Of a stretch of DNA of 64,000 nucleotides, positions 1 to 11,418 are shown piece after piece. Within the stretch, counting starts at the first letter, position 1; every line of letters begins with the position of its first letter. The notes beneath the pieces were generated by a model. The model was not told the DNA's origin. It saw only the letters and a program-made list of their open reading frames with translations, and did no database searches. The stretch lies in NCBI RefSeq assembly GCF_030272615.1, contig NC_081406.1, positions 267,395,692 to 267,459,691 on the forward strand, written 5' to 3'. Origin of the DNA: Cryptomeria japonica (Eukaryota > Streptophyta > Pinopsida > Cupressales > Cupressaceae). The position numbers and the translations under genes were made by a program.

Positions 1-1301
1 AGACTATGGTTAAACCTTTGCACCAGTGGCAAGATTGGAAGGTGTAAGAATGTTACTTGCCTTTGCTACTTTTAACGGATTTAAGGTATATCAGATGGAC
101 GTTAAATCAACTTTTTTGAATGGTATCCTAGAAGAAGAAGTATATATAGAACGACTAGATGGATTTGTATTAAGTGAAGATGAAAATATGGTTTGGAAAT
201 TACACAAGGCCCTATATGGTTTGAAGCAAGCACCGAGAGCATGGTTTGAAAGATTGCATACACATTTGATCAAGATAGGATTCCAGCATACCAGTGAGAA
301 CAGTAACATATATTTAAAGTCTGATGAAGACATAATTTTGATAGCATAAGTTTTTGTTGATGGTATAATTTTTGGTGGTGATCATTTATGTATGGATTTT
401 GTTGAGGAAATGAATAAAGAATTTGAAATGTCTCTTATTGGTGAGATTAAATTTTTCATTGGGATGCAGGTTCAGCAACTGGATGGTGGAATATTTATCT
501 ATCAGACCAAATATGTAAAAGAAGTATTGATTTTTTTGGCATGGAAGATTGCAAACTAGTTGGTACTCCGATGGTGATAGGTTGTAAATTATCTAAACAT
601 GATGATTCAACCTCTGTAGATGAAAAGGAATATAGGTCCATGATTGGAAAGTTGCATTATGTTGTTCACAGTAGAACAGATATTGTACATTTGTTGGATT
701 GGTTGCTAGATTTCAAAAAGATCCAAAGGAGACTCACTTGGTAGTGGTGATAAGGATATTCAGATATCTAAAAGGCACAATGGATTATGGCTTATGGTAT
801 CCTTATAAAGATAACTTTTCTTTGAAAGTGTTTACTGATGCAGATTGGGCAAACACTGTTGATGACTGGAAAAACACTACCGATGAAGATTTTCTTCTTG
901 GAGGTAGATTGGTTGCTTGGAAAAGTAAAAATCAAACATGTGTATCATAGACAACAGCTGAAGCAGAATATGTTGCAACATCTATGAATTGTTCACAGAC
1001 AATCTGGATGAGGCATGTGTTGGAGGGATTTAAGAAAGATATGTCTAAACCAATGATTATTTATTGTGATGATACCAATGCTATTAATATTTCAAAAAAT
1101 CCTATGTTTCATGCAAGGACAAAGCACATAGAACTGAAATATCACTTTCTAAGGGAGAGAGTACAAGAGAAGCAAGTTAGAGTGGAATATGTGATAAGCA
1201 AAGAGCAGTTAGCATACATCTTCACTAAACCTTTTCCGAAGTCAACCTTTGAGTACCTTAGAGGTAAATTAGGGTTCAGACCCCTACATAAGATCAACTA
1301 A
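1..1301 (+). pseudogene. Ty1/copia element A: reverse transcriptase and RNase H, broken
   Basis: This is the C-terminal half of a copia polyprotein that continues beyond the left edge. Visible motifs are TFAPVARLEGVR, YQMDVKSTFLNG and LYGLKQAPRAWF (RT palm), FVDG where FVDD is expected (about 353-364), YTDADW-like FTDADWA (about 829-850), TTAEAEYVA and TKHIELKYHFLRE (RNase H), and a normal end at LGFRP before TAA at 1299-1301. It is clearly dead. In-frame stops lie at 11-13 (TAA for an expected Glu), 347-349 and 948-950 (TAG for an expected Gln), and the frame changes near 530 and again near 690. The FVDD to FVDG change removes a catalytic Asp. The sequence is related to, but clearly diverged from, copia C at 54.7-58.9 kb. 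Confidence 0.93.
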
Positions 1302-1657
1302 GATGCAAGATGCATCAATCCAGTGGGCTGAATGAATATTTTTCACTGTGGATTGATGAAATGTTGGCTACTCCGCAGGGGGAGCAACTCAGATGAGATT
1401 TGCAGATATGTTGGAGACAACAACAACATGAATGAAGACCGATGATGCATTTGCACCTTTGGTATTGTTGTCAAAGGGAGATAAGAACTGTAATAGAAAG
1501 GGGGTGAAGTAATATGATCCAGATCAGAGGAGAAGAATTAGAGCAGGTGAAACTCGTAGATGCAGTGTAACACAAGAAGAGTGAGTGAAGGAAACAAAGA
1601 AGTTTATAGTTGATAGTTGAATATGTTGGTGTTGCCATCAATGCCAAAGGGGGAGAA
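1302..1657 (+). other. 3' untranslated region and polypurine tract of copia A
   Basis: This is a non-coding spacer between the RNase H stop and the 3' LTR. It ends in the polypurine tract CAAAGGGGGAGAA (about 1645-1657), which primes plus-strand DNA synthesis in LTR elements. The same junction, CAATGCCAAAGGGGGAGA followed by TGTTGGCAT, occurs on the minus strand of element B near 43117. A second G-rich stretch, AGGGGGAGCAAC, lies at about 1378. Confidence 0.85.
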
Positions 1658-3175
1658 TGTTGGCATGATTGGCATAACTGATGCTGATGGAGAATGTTGA
1701 TGAATCGATAAAGGATTTTTGGTAATGATATAGTGATGAAGAGATTGAGATTATTGGCTTAAAGACTTTGATCTATTATTTGTGTTGTTATTGATGGAAA
1801 AATATGTGGCAACTATGTTTTTCATATTATTTTGTCATCTAAGTCTTTTTGGTCTACCAAAAATGCTACCGATAATGAAGGCAATGAACTGGGAATTAGG
1901 ACCTTAACCGGTAAACATGGAAATGTTTTGATTGGTTCTGGAGATTGGTGATGAGTCAAGTGTTGTGGTTTGGAACATGTATTTGTATAATTGTAATGTG
2001 TCTTTGACCAGAACCGCATCATGCTTTGATTACCGGAAGTCATGTTTATGATTTCCGTTGTATTTTATTTAGGGTTTAAGAAGGGTTTTTGAATTGGTAA
2101 CAAATTATTTTAACCAGTGATGTTTTATGGTTTGGCGGTGATTTTTATCATGTTCAAATGTTGATGGTGATGTGGCACAACCCGTGTGAAAAGACAAGTT
2201 ATTGTTTTGGCACAATTAAGGATGTAATTTCTTGGGAAACAACGAAGAGAATAGAAGAGTATTTTATGGGTTTGATTGCCTATCAAATCGAGTTGTTGTG
2301 ATGAGTTACGATCATTCAACGACTAATATTGTCTTGAAAATTGTTGTAATGATCTGAATGATGATCTATGATGATCTGTATTGTAAATTCATTTGAATTT
2401 TGATGTATCTAGGGTTTTGTAACTGACTAAGATGTAAAGATTATTTAGGTCGGTATGGTTTTTGTTTTTTTGTGTCGGTGATTTGAGAAAAGAGTGTGAA
2501 GCCGAATCAGTGTGTGTGTGTCTGCAAGAGTATAGCAGATTGGAGTTGAATTAGATCTGAACAAGCAAGCGGTTGGTGCTATTTATAGATCATTCATCTA
2601 TTGTTCCCTAACAGTTGCAGTAGTCAAAATCCCTTAACCGGGTAGGTTCTAACAATCCTTAAATTGTAAATCCCTTAACCGGGTAGCTCAACATCTGAGT
2701 CTTAAATCCTCTTGAGAGGTTGCTTCTAATAGGGCAAAGCTCCTAACAGGGCTAATCATAACAATCCCTTAACCGGGCAACTCCTAACAGGGCATCATTG
2801 TAAGCTCCTAACCGGGCTAGGCTCCTAACAGGGCACATTCTGAAAGAGTGCACAATTCTTGTGGGTACCAATTCCCACTGTGGTTTTTCCCTATTTGGGT
2901 TTCCATGTGAAAATTATAGTGTTCATGTGGTGAATGTTTCTGACGTGTTGATTTGATTTACTTTTAGTTTATGCATGTTTATGAACACTTAATGAGCAGT
3001 TCTAATAAATCAGTTTAACAGTTGGATATCAGTGATTACCTGTACTGGTAAATAGTTTATTACTGGTTTGTGATTGATTTGGTGAAGTTTTATCAGTCTG
3101 AGTTTAAGTTATGAATTGTTATTAATACTGATTCACCCCCCCTCTCAGTATTAATTGGATCCTCTCAAATTAACA
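1658..3175 (+). repeat. 3' LTR of copia A
   Basis: A 1518-bp LTR that starts TGTTGGCATGATTGG directly after the polypurine tract and ends ...AAATTAACA, so it has the expected TG...CA ends. The following five bases, CTATG (3176-3180), would be the target duplication, but the 5' copy is outside the window. A C7 tract with CTCTCA lies about 30 bp before the 3' end, and GTGGTTTTTCCC at about 2880. Both are shared with the LTRs of elements B and C. No long ORF is present. Confidence 0.88.
2625..2845 (+). repeat. Short dispersed motif array inside the LTR of copia A
   Basis: About ten degenerate copies of a motif of the form TCCTAACCGGGC or CCCTTAACCGGGTAG are packed into about 220 bp of the LTR. 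Related CTCTTAACCGAG motifs occur at the same relative place in the LTR of copia C (54175-54400 and 59575-59790). This may be an enhancer-like or replication-slippage region. No function can be read from the sequence. Confidence 0.6.
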
Positions 3176-5783
3176 CTATGTACTTGCTGGTAGTGAGTTT
3201 ACTTGGTCAATCTTAAAAGACGAGGTCCCTCTTATGACAAAAATAGCTACATACAACTATTTTCCTGAATTATGGAAAGATGTGGATATGAGAAGTTTTT
3301 CCCGCATTCATGATGCATTCTTCATGACCCTAGTAAAAATAATTGAAGGGTTTCCAGAGAAAAAAATTTCTGTAGAAGTCACTGCTTTGATAATGTAGTT
3401 TAGTGGTTACTACATCTAGTTCCACACAATCTCCTATTTGAGAACTGGGGGTTATGGAAAGGCCCCATTGAAACTGCCAAGGTATGCATCAAATTACCTC
3501 ATTTTTCTAGAGCTTTGTTGCCAAATGGCCTTTGTTAATATTAAATACACAAATGTGGAAAAGAAGGGGTATTCTTTCCCCTAGCCTTGTCACACTTTTC
3601 TTCCAAGAGTAATGAATCATCTAGAAATGCCAACAAACTATTGGTTGAGTTTGGTTTTCACTCTTTGCCCTTGAGACCCAATTTTGACAGTTCGGATTTT
3701 GTTAGAAATATTCTCTATGGAGGGAGTCAATATTTTCATGTACCACGCCTAGAAAATTTGTAGAAAAATTATGGAGATGAATGAGAAGTTCAAAGGAGAA
3801 ACCTAATGAGGTTAACCCTAGAACATGTTCTAGTCTTTGATCTACCTTTCTGCTTCTTGAAAGTGAGATAAATGATAGTTTAGAGATGATTGATGAATCA
3901 TATCTAGATCTCACTGCTACCCCACTTCCTCAAATTCTATGGTTAGAAGAAGAATAAAAGGCGAACATTAAAATTAGGTCCTCTCATATGTCTTAGAGAG
4001 AACAAGGAAGTGGTTGGAGAGGAAAATGAAAGCACACACTAGTTCTTCCTCATAGAAAGGCACACCTAATATAAATAAGATCCCTTCCTAGAGCCCTCAA
4101 ATTACAAAAGCCACAACTAATACAGGGGGGACTCCTTAAAAGGCTAGTTCACATCCCAGAGGTAATGAGGAATATCTAGAGGAGAATAGAAAGTTGAAGT
4201 CTATCTATGAAGGGAGTACACCCAATTCACTAAAAATAAAAAGAGATGGGAAATATATAACACCCATGTCACCACCAAGCCAACAATTGCTAGATTATGC
4301 TATTATTTCTATTTATGATGAATCCCTCACCTCTGACCAAATTGGTAGGGATAGTATTCTAAATTCTCTATTTAAAAATCCCAATCCTCAAACTCTAGGG
4401 GAACCTGTGCCCTCAATTCTTCCTCCTGTAACTACGGATAACACCATTGTCAATGTTGTTAGTAGCTCCACCACCATCTCTTCTCCTGCCTAGCTAAATA
4501 AAGTCATGGAAAAGAAGAAACAATATGCCCCTATGGCATTAATCCATGTACATACAATAGCCAGGCTACTAGGGGATACACCCAAACCAAAGAAAGCTAG
4601 GCGAATGTCCATAATGATCACAAATCATAATACTGGTTATCACATATTGGAGATTTTTGATCCTCTAGTAAACAAGGATGAACACGAAGTTATAGAGACA
4701 TACTTCAATCTGAGCATAATTGATACAGGTTCCTCTACTATTGAAGGAGATATTTACCATGCCAAATTCTTAGTGAGTAATTTGTTCAAGAGAATAAAGG
4801 TAGAAGAATAAAAGAGTTGAAAGCTAACACAACAATTGAACGCTTTAGCTACCTTCATCCAGTCTTCTCTGCAAACTAACACACAACCCACAAAGAGTAC
4901 TTTGGGTGTAGCAGCATTGGAAGGTATCAGTTCTAATAAATTAGAACAAATCAGAAGATGTTGGGCTGTTACATTAGCCGTTGACTCATGGGTGAGTAAA
5001 ACTATTCTAAATTGTGTGATGTTTATTAAAAATGGTTTGCGAGCCTATGACCTACTCATAGAGAAAATGAGTGTTCTCTGAGCTAATTTTAAGAACATAA
5101 GAAGAGAAAAGGGGAGTCTAACAACAATCTTCAAAGAATTAAAGGAGATCACTAAAATGCACCCTAGTCTCCTAGTGACTGAGAAAATCATTAGTGATTT
5201 TGCAAATAAATAACTTAGCAACCTGGAAAGATATGTTGAATTGGAAATTGACTGTGCTTAGAGAATTGGAGTAAAAAATAATAGTAGTTCTCTCCTAGCA
5301 TTCCTCTAATAGGAAAGACTTGAAAATTGATTTGTTCACATTGGGAATAAACATTTTCAAAGAAGGCAAAGAGGAGTTACTAGAAGCTGGCACCATGAAG
5401 AGAAACTTTAGAAAAATGATTGGTGCTTGAATTTTCAATAGCAAATGTAGGAGTTTGAGCTCTAGAATGATTGAAAGATATAATGATATTTCTCTCCTCC
5501 ATCAAAGACAATGCTAGCAATATGTACCAAAGAGGAAAATAGAAGCATATCAAGGGATCGGCAAGAAGATCATCGGAGTTAACATCACTGGTACTTCTAA
5601 TGAAGACATGTTACCTCCAATCATTATGAATTCATAGCATACAAAAGGAAGGTAAAAGCACAAGTGACAGAAGCATGTCAAGAGATAGAAGAAGCACAAG
5701 AATCACCAGTGGATGCATATGGAGAAGATGAGCTGGCAATAGATTATGGGATAGAAGAAGAGGACGTGGCCCTCTTGAATTGA
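3176..5783 (+). pseudogene. Decayed unknown protein, transposon-like
   Basis: A long coding remnant of about 2.6 kb, closed by many stops and several frame changes. Coherent blocks include TKIATYNYFPELWKDVDM (about 3236-3290), a block reading LPRYASNYLIFLELC (about 3475-3525), an open frame in one phase from 4194 to about 5215 broken only by TAG/TAA/TGA at 4491, 4809 and 5079, and an acidic C-terminal tail ending DVALLN then TGA at 5781. The general plan is a globular N-terminus, a Ser/Thr/Pro-rich linker and a charged tail. I do not recognise the family. The pattern H-x2-I-x-Y-L-R-x-G ... LP-x-Y-x2-S resembles the third ORF of LINE A (51.4 kb). Copia A sits directly upstream and may have cut off its start. 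Confidence 0.55.
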
Positions 5784-6010
5784 TTTTCCTTTTAGATTCT
5801 TTAATTTTTACGTTTCTCAAAAAATATTGGCTCTGGGAAGCCATTTACTTATCTTTACTCTTGCTTTAAAAGAATGTTTAACCAACTATTTTCTAGAAGT
5901 CGTTAATAGTTTTGAAACGATCATGTTAGGTTTGGCTATAAATGTTAGAATCCAATATACACGTAGGATCTTTTGGCAAACTTTGTGTTGTTAGAAGTAG
6001 ATATATTGTT

Positions 6011-6193
6011 GTTGTTTTTTATCATTAATGGGTACTTTTTAAGGTGTCAAGCACTATTGTTGTTCAAATACATGAGCATGCTAGCCTACTGAAAGTACCA
6101 ATCCTGCGAGCATAACAACCCAACGCGGATTTGAACCTTGGTGGCGGTTTCACCAAGCAAGTGTTTTAATTGCTAAACTACATGGGTCACCCT
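6011..6193 (-). mobile_element. tRNA-derived SINE
   Basis: On the minus strand this 183-bp unit begins AGGGTGACCCATGTAG. It carries an A-box-like TAGTTTAGCAATTA and a perfect polymerase III B box, GGTTCAAATCC (plus-strand 6127-6137), and ends in an A/C-rich tail (AAAAAACAAC). It is flanked by an 18-bp direct repeat with one mismatch: AGAAGTAGATATATTGTT at 5993-6010 and the same with C for T at 6194-6211. B box, tail and long target duplication together are diagnostic of a SINE moved by a LINE. It is not a functional tRNA, because the acceptor stem does not pair and the sequence continues about 110 bp beyond the tRNA part. Confidence 0.9.
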
Positions 6194-6211
6194 AGAAGTA
6201 GACATATTGTT

Positions 6212-6801
6212 TTATGCTTCAATTACTTTATATGTTTTGATGAAAATTATTGGAATGGTCTTCTAAAATCATTAAATTTGTGTTGTGATGATGGATGCTC
6301 ATTCTTCTTATGCTAGATGTGTTTCTATTTCAATGATTCTTTATTATTGAGCATTGGAGTGATTGAAATTTGTTCTTTAGTCCATTGTTGTGAAATATTT
6401 ATCTTTGTATGAATGTTTAATGCAATGGCCAGTTCCATTACAGAGATATAATATTTGTTCTTCTAATCCACATCACACTCTATGATGAGAGTGAGACTCG
6501 ATTGGAAGATTTAGTTTTATTTTATCATTATTTAGAAATTTATAGTAGTCACAATCCTTTTGAAACTTTCTAGTTAAAAGTTATACCTTTCAACTTCTTT
6601 CCGGTTAAAAGAACACTTGGATTTTATTCATTGTATATCATCAGAAGGTAGCTATGCCTTGTAAAAGAAGTAGAGAGTAGGTATAGAAGGTCATCCCTGT
6701 TTGGGCGTTAGAATATAGATTTAGGTAGAAATATATATCAACAAACACCTATAATAGTGTTTGAATGTGAAGCTTTGATGGTCTATGTTTATAATATCTA
6801 C

Positions 6802-6853
<52 letters not shown>

Positions 6854-7414
6854 TACCCTTTTCTTTTTATTCACTAACTTGAAGGTTCTTTTGTGTAGTG
6901 AGTTCTTTTTTCAATAATGGTTTTTTGCTTTTTTATTTTCTTTGACATTCTGTGATTTTGTGTGAACCTACCGTGACTGATTATAACTATTAGCATAGGT
7001 ACTTGGTGATTAAAATCTAAAGGTGGATCTATGCATCATTACAACTTCAAAAAAATGGTTCTAATATCATGATATGGCACCTTAGACATTTGTTATTTTT
7101 GTAAATCAAAAAACAAACTATGGTTTAATTGATACAATGACTGAAAAATTTAGATCTTCAAATAAGTACATCTCCTTTCCATAGGGACACTATTTTCATT
7201 AGGAAATGAATGACGTGAATCAACTACTAGGAAATACTATCATAGATTAATGGTTACAATCTTCCCTAAAAATCTTATAGTTGTGAATTTAAGAATTTAA
7301 CTCAAACTTAATTAAATATATCTTTGTTATGTTCTTCTAAATTTTTTGTATATGGGTTCAAGGCCCTTCCTTGCTTATAATATAAAAAACTAAATCTGTC
7401 ATATACATACATAC
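6212..7414. other. Non-coding AT-rich spacer
   Basis: Apart from the microsatellite at 6801-6850 I see no gene or element here. The right edge carries a run of CATA repeats (about 7399-7414) into which gypsy element D inserted. Confidence 0.6.
6801..6850 (+). repeat. Compound microsatellite (CT)11(CA)14
   Basis: Eleven CT units (6801-6822) run directly into fourteen CA units (6823-6850). This is a simple sequence repeat with no coding content. Confidence 0.97.
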
Positions 7415-8697
7415 TGTCATATGTAAAATTCATCATATAAATTCAATTAGAAATAGAGGAAAACCACGAATCCCTATCTAATCAAAGAATTCTAAATAAA
7501 CCAATGAAATAACACAAACAAACAATAGGAATATGAAATAAATCAATAAAAAACTCCCTATTCCATGATCGCATATAGCTTCCATTGTTCTTCTCTTCTT
7601 TGTGGTATGGTGGCTCTCAAATATTGCACTGACAACCTGCAAATGACACAAAGATTCAAAATTCGTGATTGTTGAGAATGAAGATTGAATGCTCAATTTA
7701 TAGATAATTGGAGAGGATTGATTGAGAGGTGGAACAGATTGATCAAGAGGTGGAACTCAGGTGAGCTCACATGCTGATTGATTGTTGAACTACTGATTTA
7801 GATGTGAAATAAAATAGATTGAATAGATTAAATGAGTCAACTGTTTGAGAAAAAGCTAACTGAGAGAAGAAAAAGGGTGATTGGAGGAAATAATAGGATG
7901 AAATAGTTAACTGATTGAAAGCTTTTTTGAGAGCTTTATTTAGAAAAAGCTAACTAAAGGATATAAATAAAGATTGAAGAGATGATTGAATTAATTTAAT
8001 TGATTGATTGAATTAATTAATTTAGCATGTGCTTGAACTTTGACTTAGATTTTCAATTTAATCTTTGCATGAGATTTAATTCAAATATTGAATTTATTTT
8101 AAATTCAATTTAATATTTGAATATATTTAGAACTTGACTTTGATTTTCAATTTGATTTTTGAAATCACGCACTTGTATTTGAAATTAGAAGAAATTAGAA
8201 GAATATGAAGAATTAATGAAATTAGAAGAATTTGAAGAATTAATGAAATTAGAAGAATTAATTAGTTAATTAAATAATTTAAAGAAACTATTTAATTATT
8301 TAGAAACAGACTTTAATTAAATAATAAAGATTATTTAAATTTAAAGGATTAAAATCATAATTAATTAAGTAATAAATATTTAATTAATATTTAGAAGAGG
8401 GTTAATGATTAGATAATTAGAGAAATTGAGAATACAATTTATTTAATTAATAAAGATTATTTAAATTGGAGAATAAATTAGAACAATTAATTAAGTAATA
8501 AATATTTAATTAACATTAGAAAATGGTTTAAATGATTAAAAGATAATAGATAGAAATAGAAATAATTAGTAAGGTGACGATGAAATAAGAATTTAGAAGA
8601 ATAATATTAATTAACTTAATTAAATAATTAAATAATTATTTAATCAATTAGACGAATAATTAGCACATGATCAATGAGACATTTTTAGGTGTCTACA
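7415..8697 (-). repeat. 3' LTR of gypsy D
   Basis: Left copy of the LTR pair, which is the 3' LTR because the element reads right to left. It matches 24498-25780 along its full length with scattered substitutions. The half nearer the internal region is very AT-rich, made of AATTAATTAA-type runs. Confidence 0.93.
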
Positions 8698-8710
8698 TTT
8701 GCCCCTCTTT
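8698..8710 (-). other. Polypurine tract of gypsy D
   Basis: On the minus strand AAAGAGGGGCAAA lies directly against the 3' LTR. Its position and purine content are those of a plus-strand primer. The run is broken by one C, as is common in Tat elements. Confidence 0.75.
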
Positions 8711-8974
8711 GAGACAAAGTTGAAACGACGTTGTTTCAAAGAAAACAAAAAATTTCCTACCCCAATATGCCTTGGTAACACTGTATAGCATAAATATGCC
8801 CCCTCAGAAAAGGTGGTCGAAAAATTCAAAAATTGAGACCATATTTTTGATACCAGTATAATGAGCAATCGTGTGAAGTTTCGTGCAATTTCGAGATCGT
8901 TTGGGTAGCCTACGAGTTGTTTGAAGTTGATGGGGACCACGAGCGTCGGAGTGGGAAAAAACCCTAATTTTGAG

Positions 8975-8983
8975 CTATAAATA
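8975..8983 (+). promoter_or_regulatory. TATA box of the antisense PMD gene
   Basis: CTATAAATA lies about 100 bp before the ATG at 9076, leaving room for a start site near 9005 and a 5' leader of about 70 nt. It is on the strand opposite to the retrotransposon genes, so the PMD gene appears to have its own promoter rather than using the LTR. Confidence 0.6.
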
Positions 8984-9075
8984 GATATTCTAGCTTTTCA
9001 TTTGCTCATTTGCATTGTGGTGAATTCTTGGAGATTCTTGCAATTTTTGTGCTTTTTTGCGATTATTTGATCATC

Positions 9076-11418
9076 ATGGCTAGCTATAGGGTACAAATGC
9101 ACTTGTCTGACCGAGTACGATCTTATCAGAGACCTTCAGGGACTGGCGGCATGGTATTTTTCTAAATTTTTTGCCTGAATTTTTGCTATTACATAACTTT
9201 TATTCATCACACATTCGCATGTCGGTTTTAACGCATTAGCCTTAATTGTTACACATTCACTCTAAATGTACCGCAAGAGCTTAAGTGTACAACATAGGTT
9301 ATAGTTGTCATGCATACACTAATTTGTTTCCGCATTAGCTCATATGTTACACATACATGTTAAATGTTACACATAAGCTTTAAATGTAACACATTAGCTG
9401 TAAATGTTACGCAATAGTGTTAAACATTAAGCATTTGTTGTATATTGAAGTTTTTTGTGATGCGTATGATAATTTCTTGTAATCTCGTTCTCCGATATCT
9501 GAAATTTTCATTATTTTCTCTATGTAGGAGAATATTGGAGTATTATATTGCCAACATAGCAGACCCAATGGACTCGATCTTCATGCTGAATTACTTGATG
9601 AGGAGATTGCACATATTCGACATTTTGGACTATATCATGTTTTACATTTGCCAGAGGTTACGGCCAACAGGGCCTTGATTACAACTTTAGTAGAGCAGTG
9701 GCATTCCGAGACATGTTCTTTCCATCTTCCTACTGGTGAGGCATCCATTACTTTAGAGGATGTATGGCGTATACTTCATATTCCCATTCATGGTATGAGA
9801 GTTATATATGATCATGACGATGGCGTCGCTGGACTGTGTGCCCTTTTTGAGTGTGAGGAGCAGGATTTACAGATCAGTGGTCATTATGATATCCCTTGGG
9901 CACGTTTGGACTATGATGATCTTACTATAGTATTGTGCAGTATCGTAGGTGGTTATTTGATTCCTGATAGACGAGGCCATGGCTTTCTAGTTGGATGGGG
10001 CAAAGTGCTCCATGATATGATTGTTCATCATCGAGTATATGCTTGGGGTCCTTGTCTATTAGCCATGGTGTATTATCAGATGCACAACATTGTATACCTA
10101 GGATACCGATCTATTAGTTGTGGTGTGGCATTGCTCCAGACTTGGGCGTGGGTGCACATTTATATCTTGAGACCTGTTATTAATGTTGACTTGCAGCCCG
10201 AGGAGCCTTATGCATATAGATACACAGCTGGTATTAGACACAGGGGTTATGGTAACACCTTGTACTGGCGACATCAACTTGATATTTTGCAGCATTTCAT
10301 TTGGAGACCATATTTAGATTTCCCAAGTTGGGCATATGATGCATAACACTTGCCTTTCTATAGACAACAAAGATATCTTATTGGGAGGACTGTTGAGACT
10401 TAGAGGATTATTGAGATGTCTCTTCCAGGATGGGTACTCAGACAGTTTGGAGAGGTACAAGTGACACCTATTGTTACAATGTACTTTGCTTGTGTTTCTC
10501 ATGAGGTTTCTGATTGGGGTGTATGCATATAACCACATGTGGCAGCTGCTGAGTTTGATGCTCTTCAGGCATTACAGTGGGGTTGGCGTGTAGGTACAAC
10601 AAATCCAGGGACTACTCTTGAGTATGATGTATGGTGGGCTAGACATAGGCCTATTCCACTGACTAATTCGACTGTTCCGATCACAACGCAAGAGATTCGA
10701 CATCCTCAACAACGACTAAGGATTGACATGGGGGAGAGGAGAGGAGATGGTAGGGGAGCGGAGGGAGGAGGAGGAGAGGAGGGTGGAGATGAGGGGAGTG
10801 AAGGAGATGAGGACATGGACATTGGTGGAGACACCAAGTCTATGAGCAGCGAGAATGATGATGATTCTTCAGAGTCATCGACCAGTGAGGATGGGGATGA
10901 TGATGACATGCCAGAGCTAGAGGACATGCCTGCTATAGAGGGGGGAGGATGACAAGGTGGAGGAGATGAGGACGATCTACAGATTCTCAGAGTGCGGATC
11001 TGGAGTCTAGAGGATGAGATTGCTAGACGAGATGTTGAGCGAGAGGCATACCGTAGAGACTACGGTGCACTAGAGACCGAGAGGGATCATCTCTAGAGGG
11101 AGAGATGAGGCATTTAGACAGTTGCAGATGATTTAGGCTGCCTATGATCAACATTTTGCTCCAGGTATTGATGCACACAGACAGTCTGACAGAATCTATT
11201 ACGCTGCATAGGAGGCTTTTTATTATCGACAACTTTACAATGATACTGTACCTGAGGGACATAGAGCTCCTAGATTTAGTGAGGTTAGAGGTCATTCTGG
11301 TTCTAGTAGGACTTCTACATGGATGACCAACAATGGAGGAGTCATGGATCCACCTTGACATCCTGGGGTAGGATCTAGTGGGCAGGATCCACCTGTTGAC
11401 AAAGGCAGTGTTGGTTGA
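9076..11418 (+). pseudogene. Plant mobile domain (PMD) protein gene, two exons, antisense within gypsy D
   Basis: Exon 1 (9076-9153) starts MASYRVQMHLSDRV and is followed by GT at 9154. An intron of 374 bp ends in AG at 9527, and exon 2 continues in the same phase at 9528. Exon 2 shows the hallmarks of the plant mobile domain found in MAIN/MAIL proteins and plant transposons: FHLPTGEASITLEDVWRILH, then GGYLIPD, WGPCLLAMVYYQM, LLQTWAWVHIY and FIWRPYLDFP. After the domain come a Gly/Glu/Asp-rich acidic tail (about 10730-10950) and a short helical end. Stops interrupt the frame at 10344, about 10398, about 10530, 10950 and about 11094. A frameshift near 11100 puts the tail in another frame, which ends at TGA 11416-11418. 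The PMD core (about 230 codons) is still open. The function of such proteins in elements is not known. Confidence 0.85.

Noticed and set aside
6120-6193. tRNA gene on the minus strand
   Set aside because: The B box is perfect, but the acceptor stem does not pair and the unit continues into a SINE body with a target duplication.
8171-8690. AT-rich satellite or origin-like region
   Set aside because: It is the AT-rich half of the gypsy D LTR and is matched at 25270-25775.
10706-10927. Serine-rich minus-strand ORF
   Set aside because: It is the reverse complement of the Gly/Glu/Asp-rich tail of the PMD gene and has no independent support.
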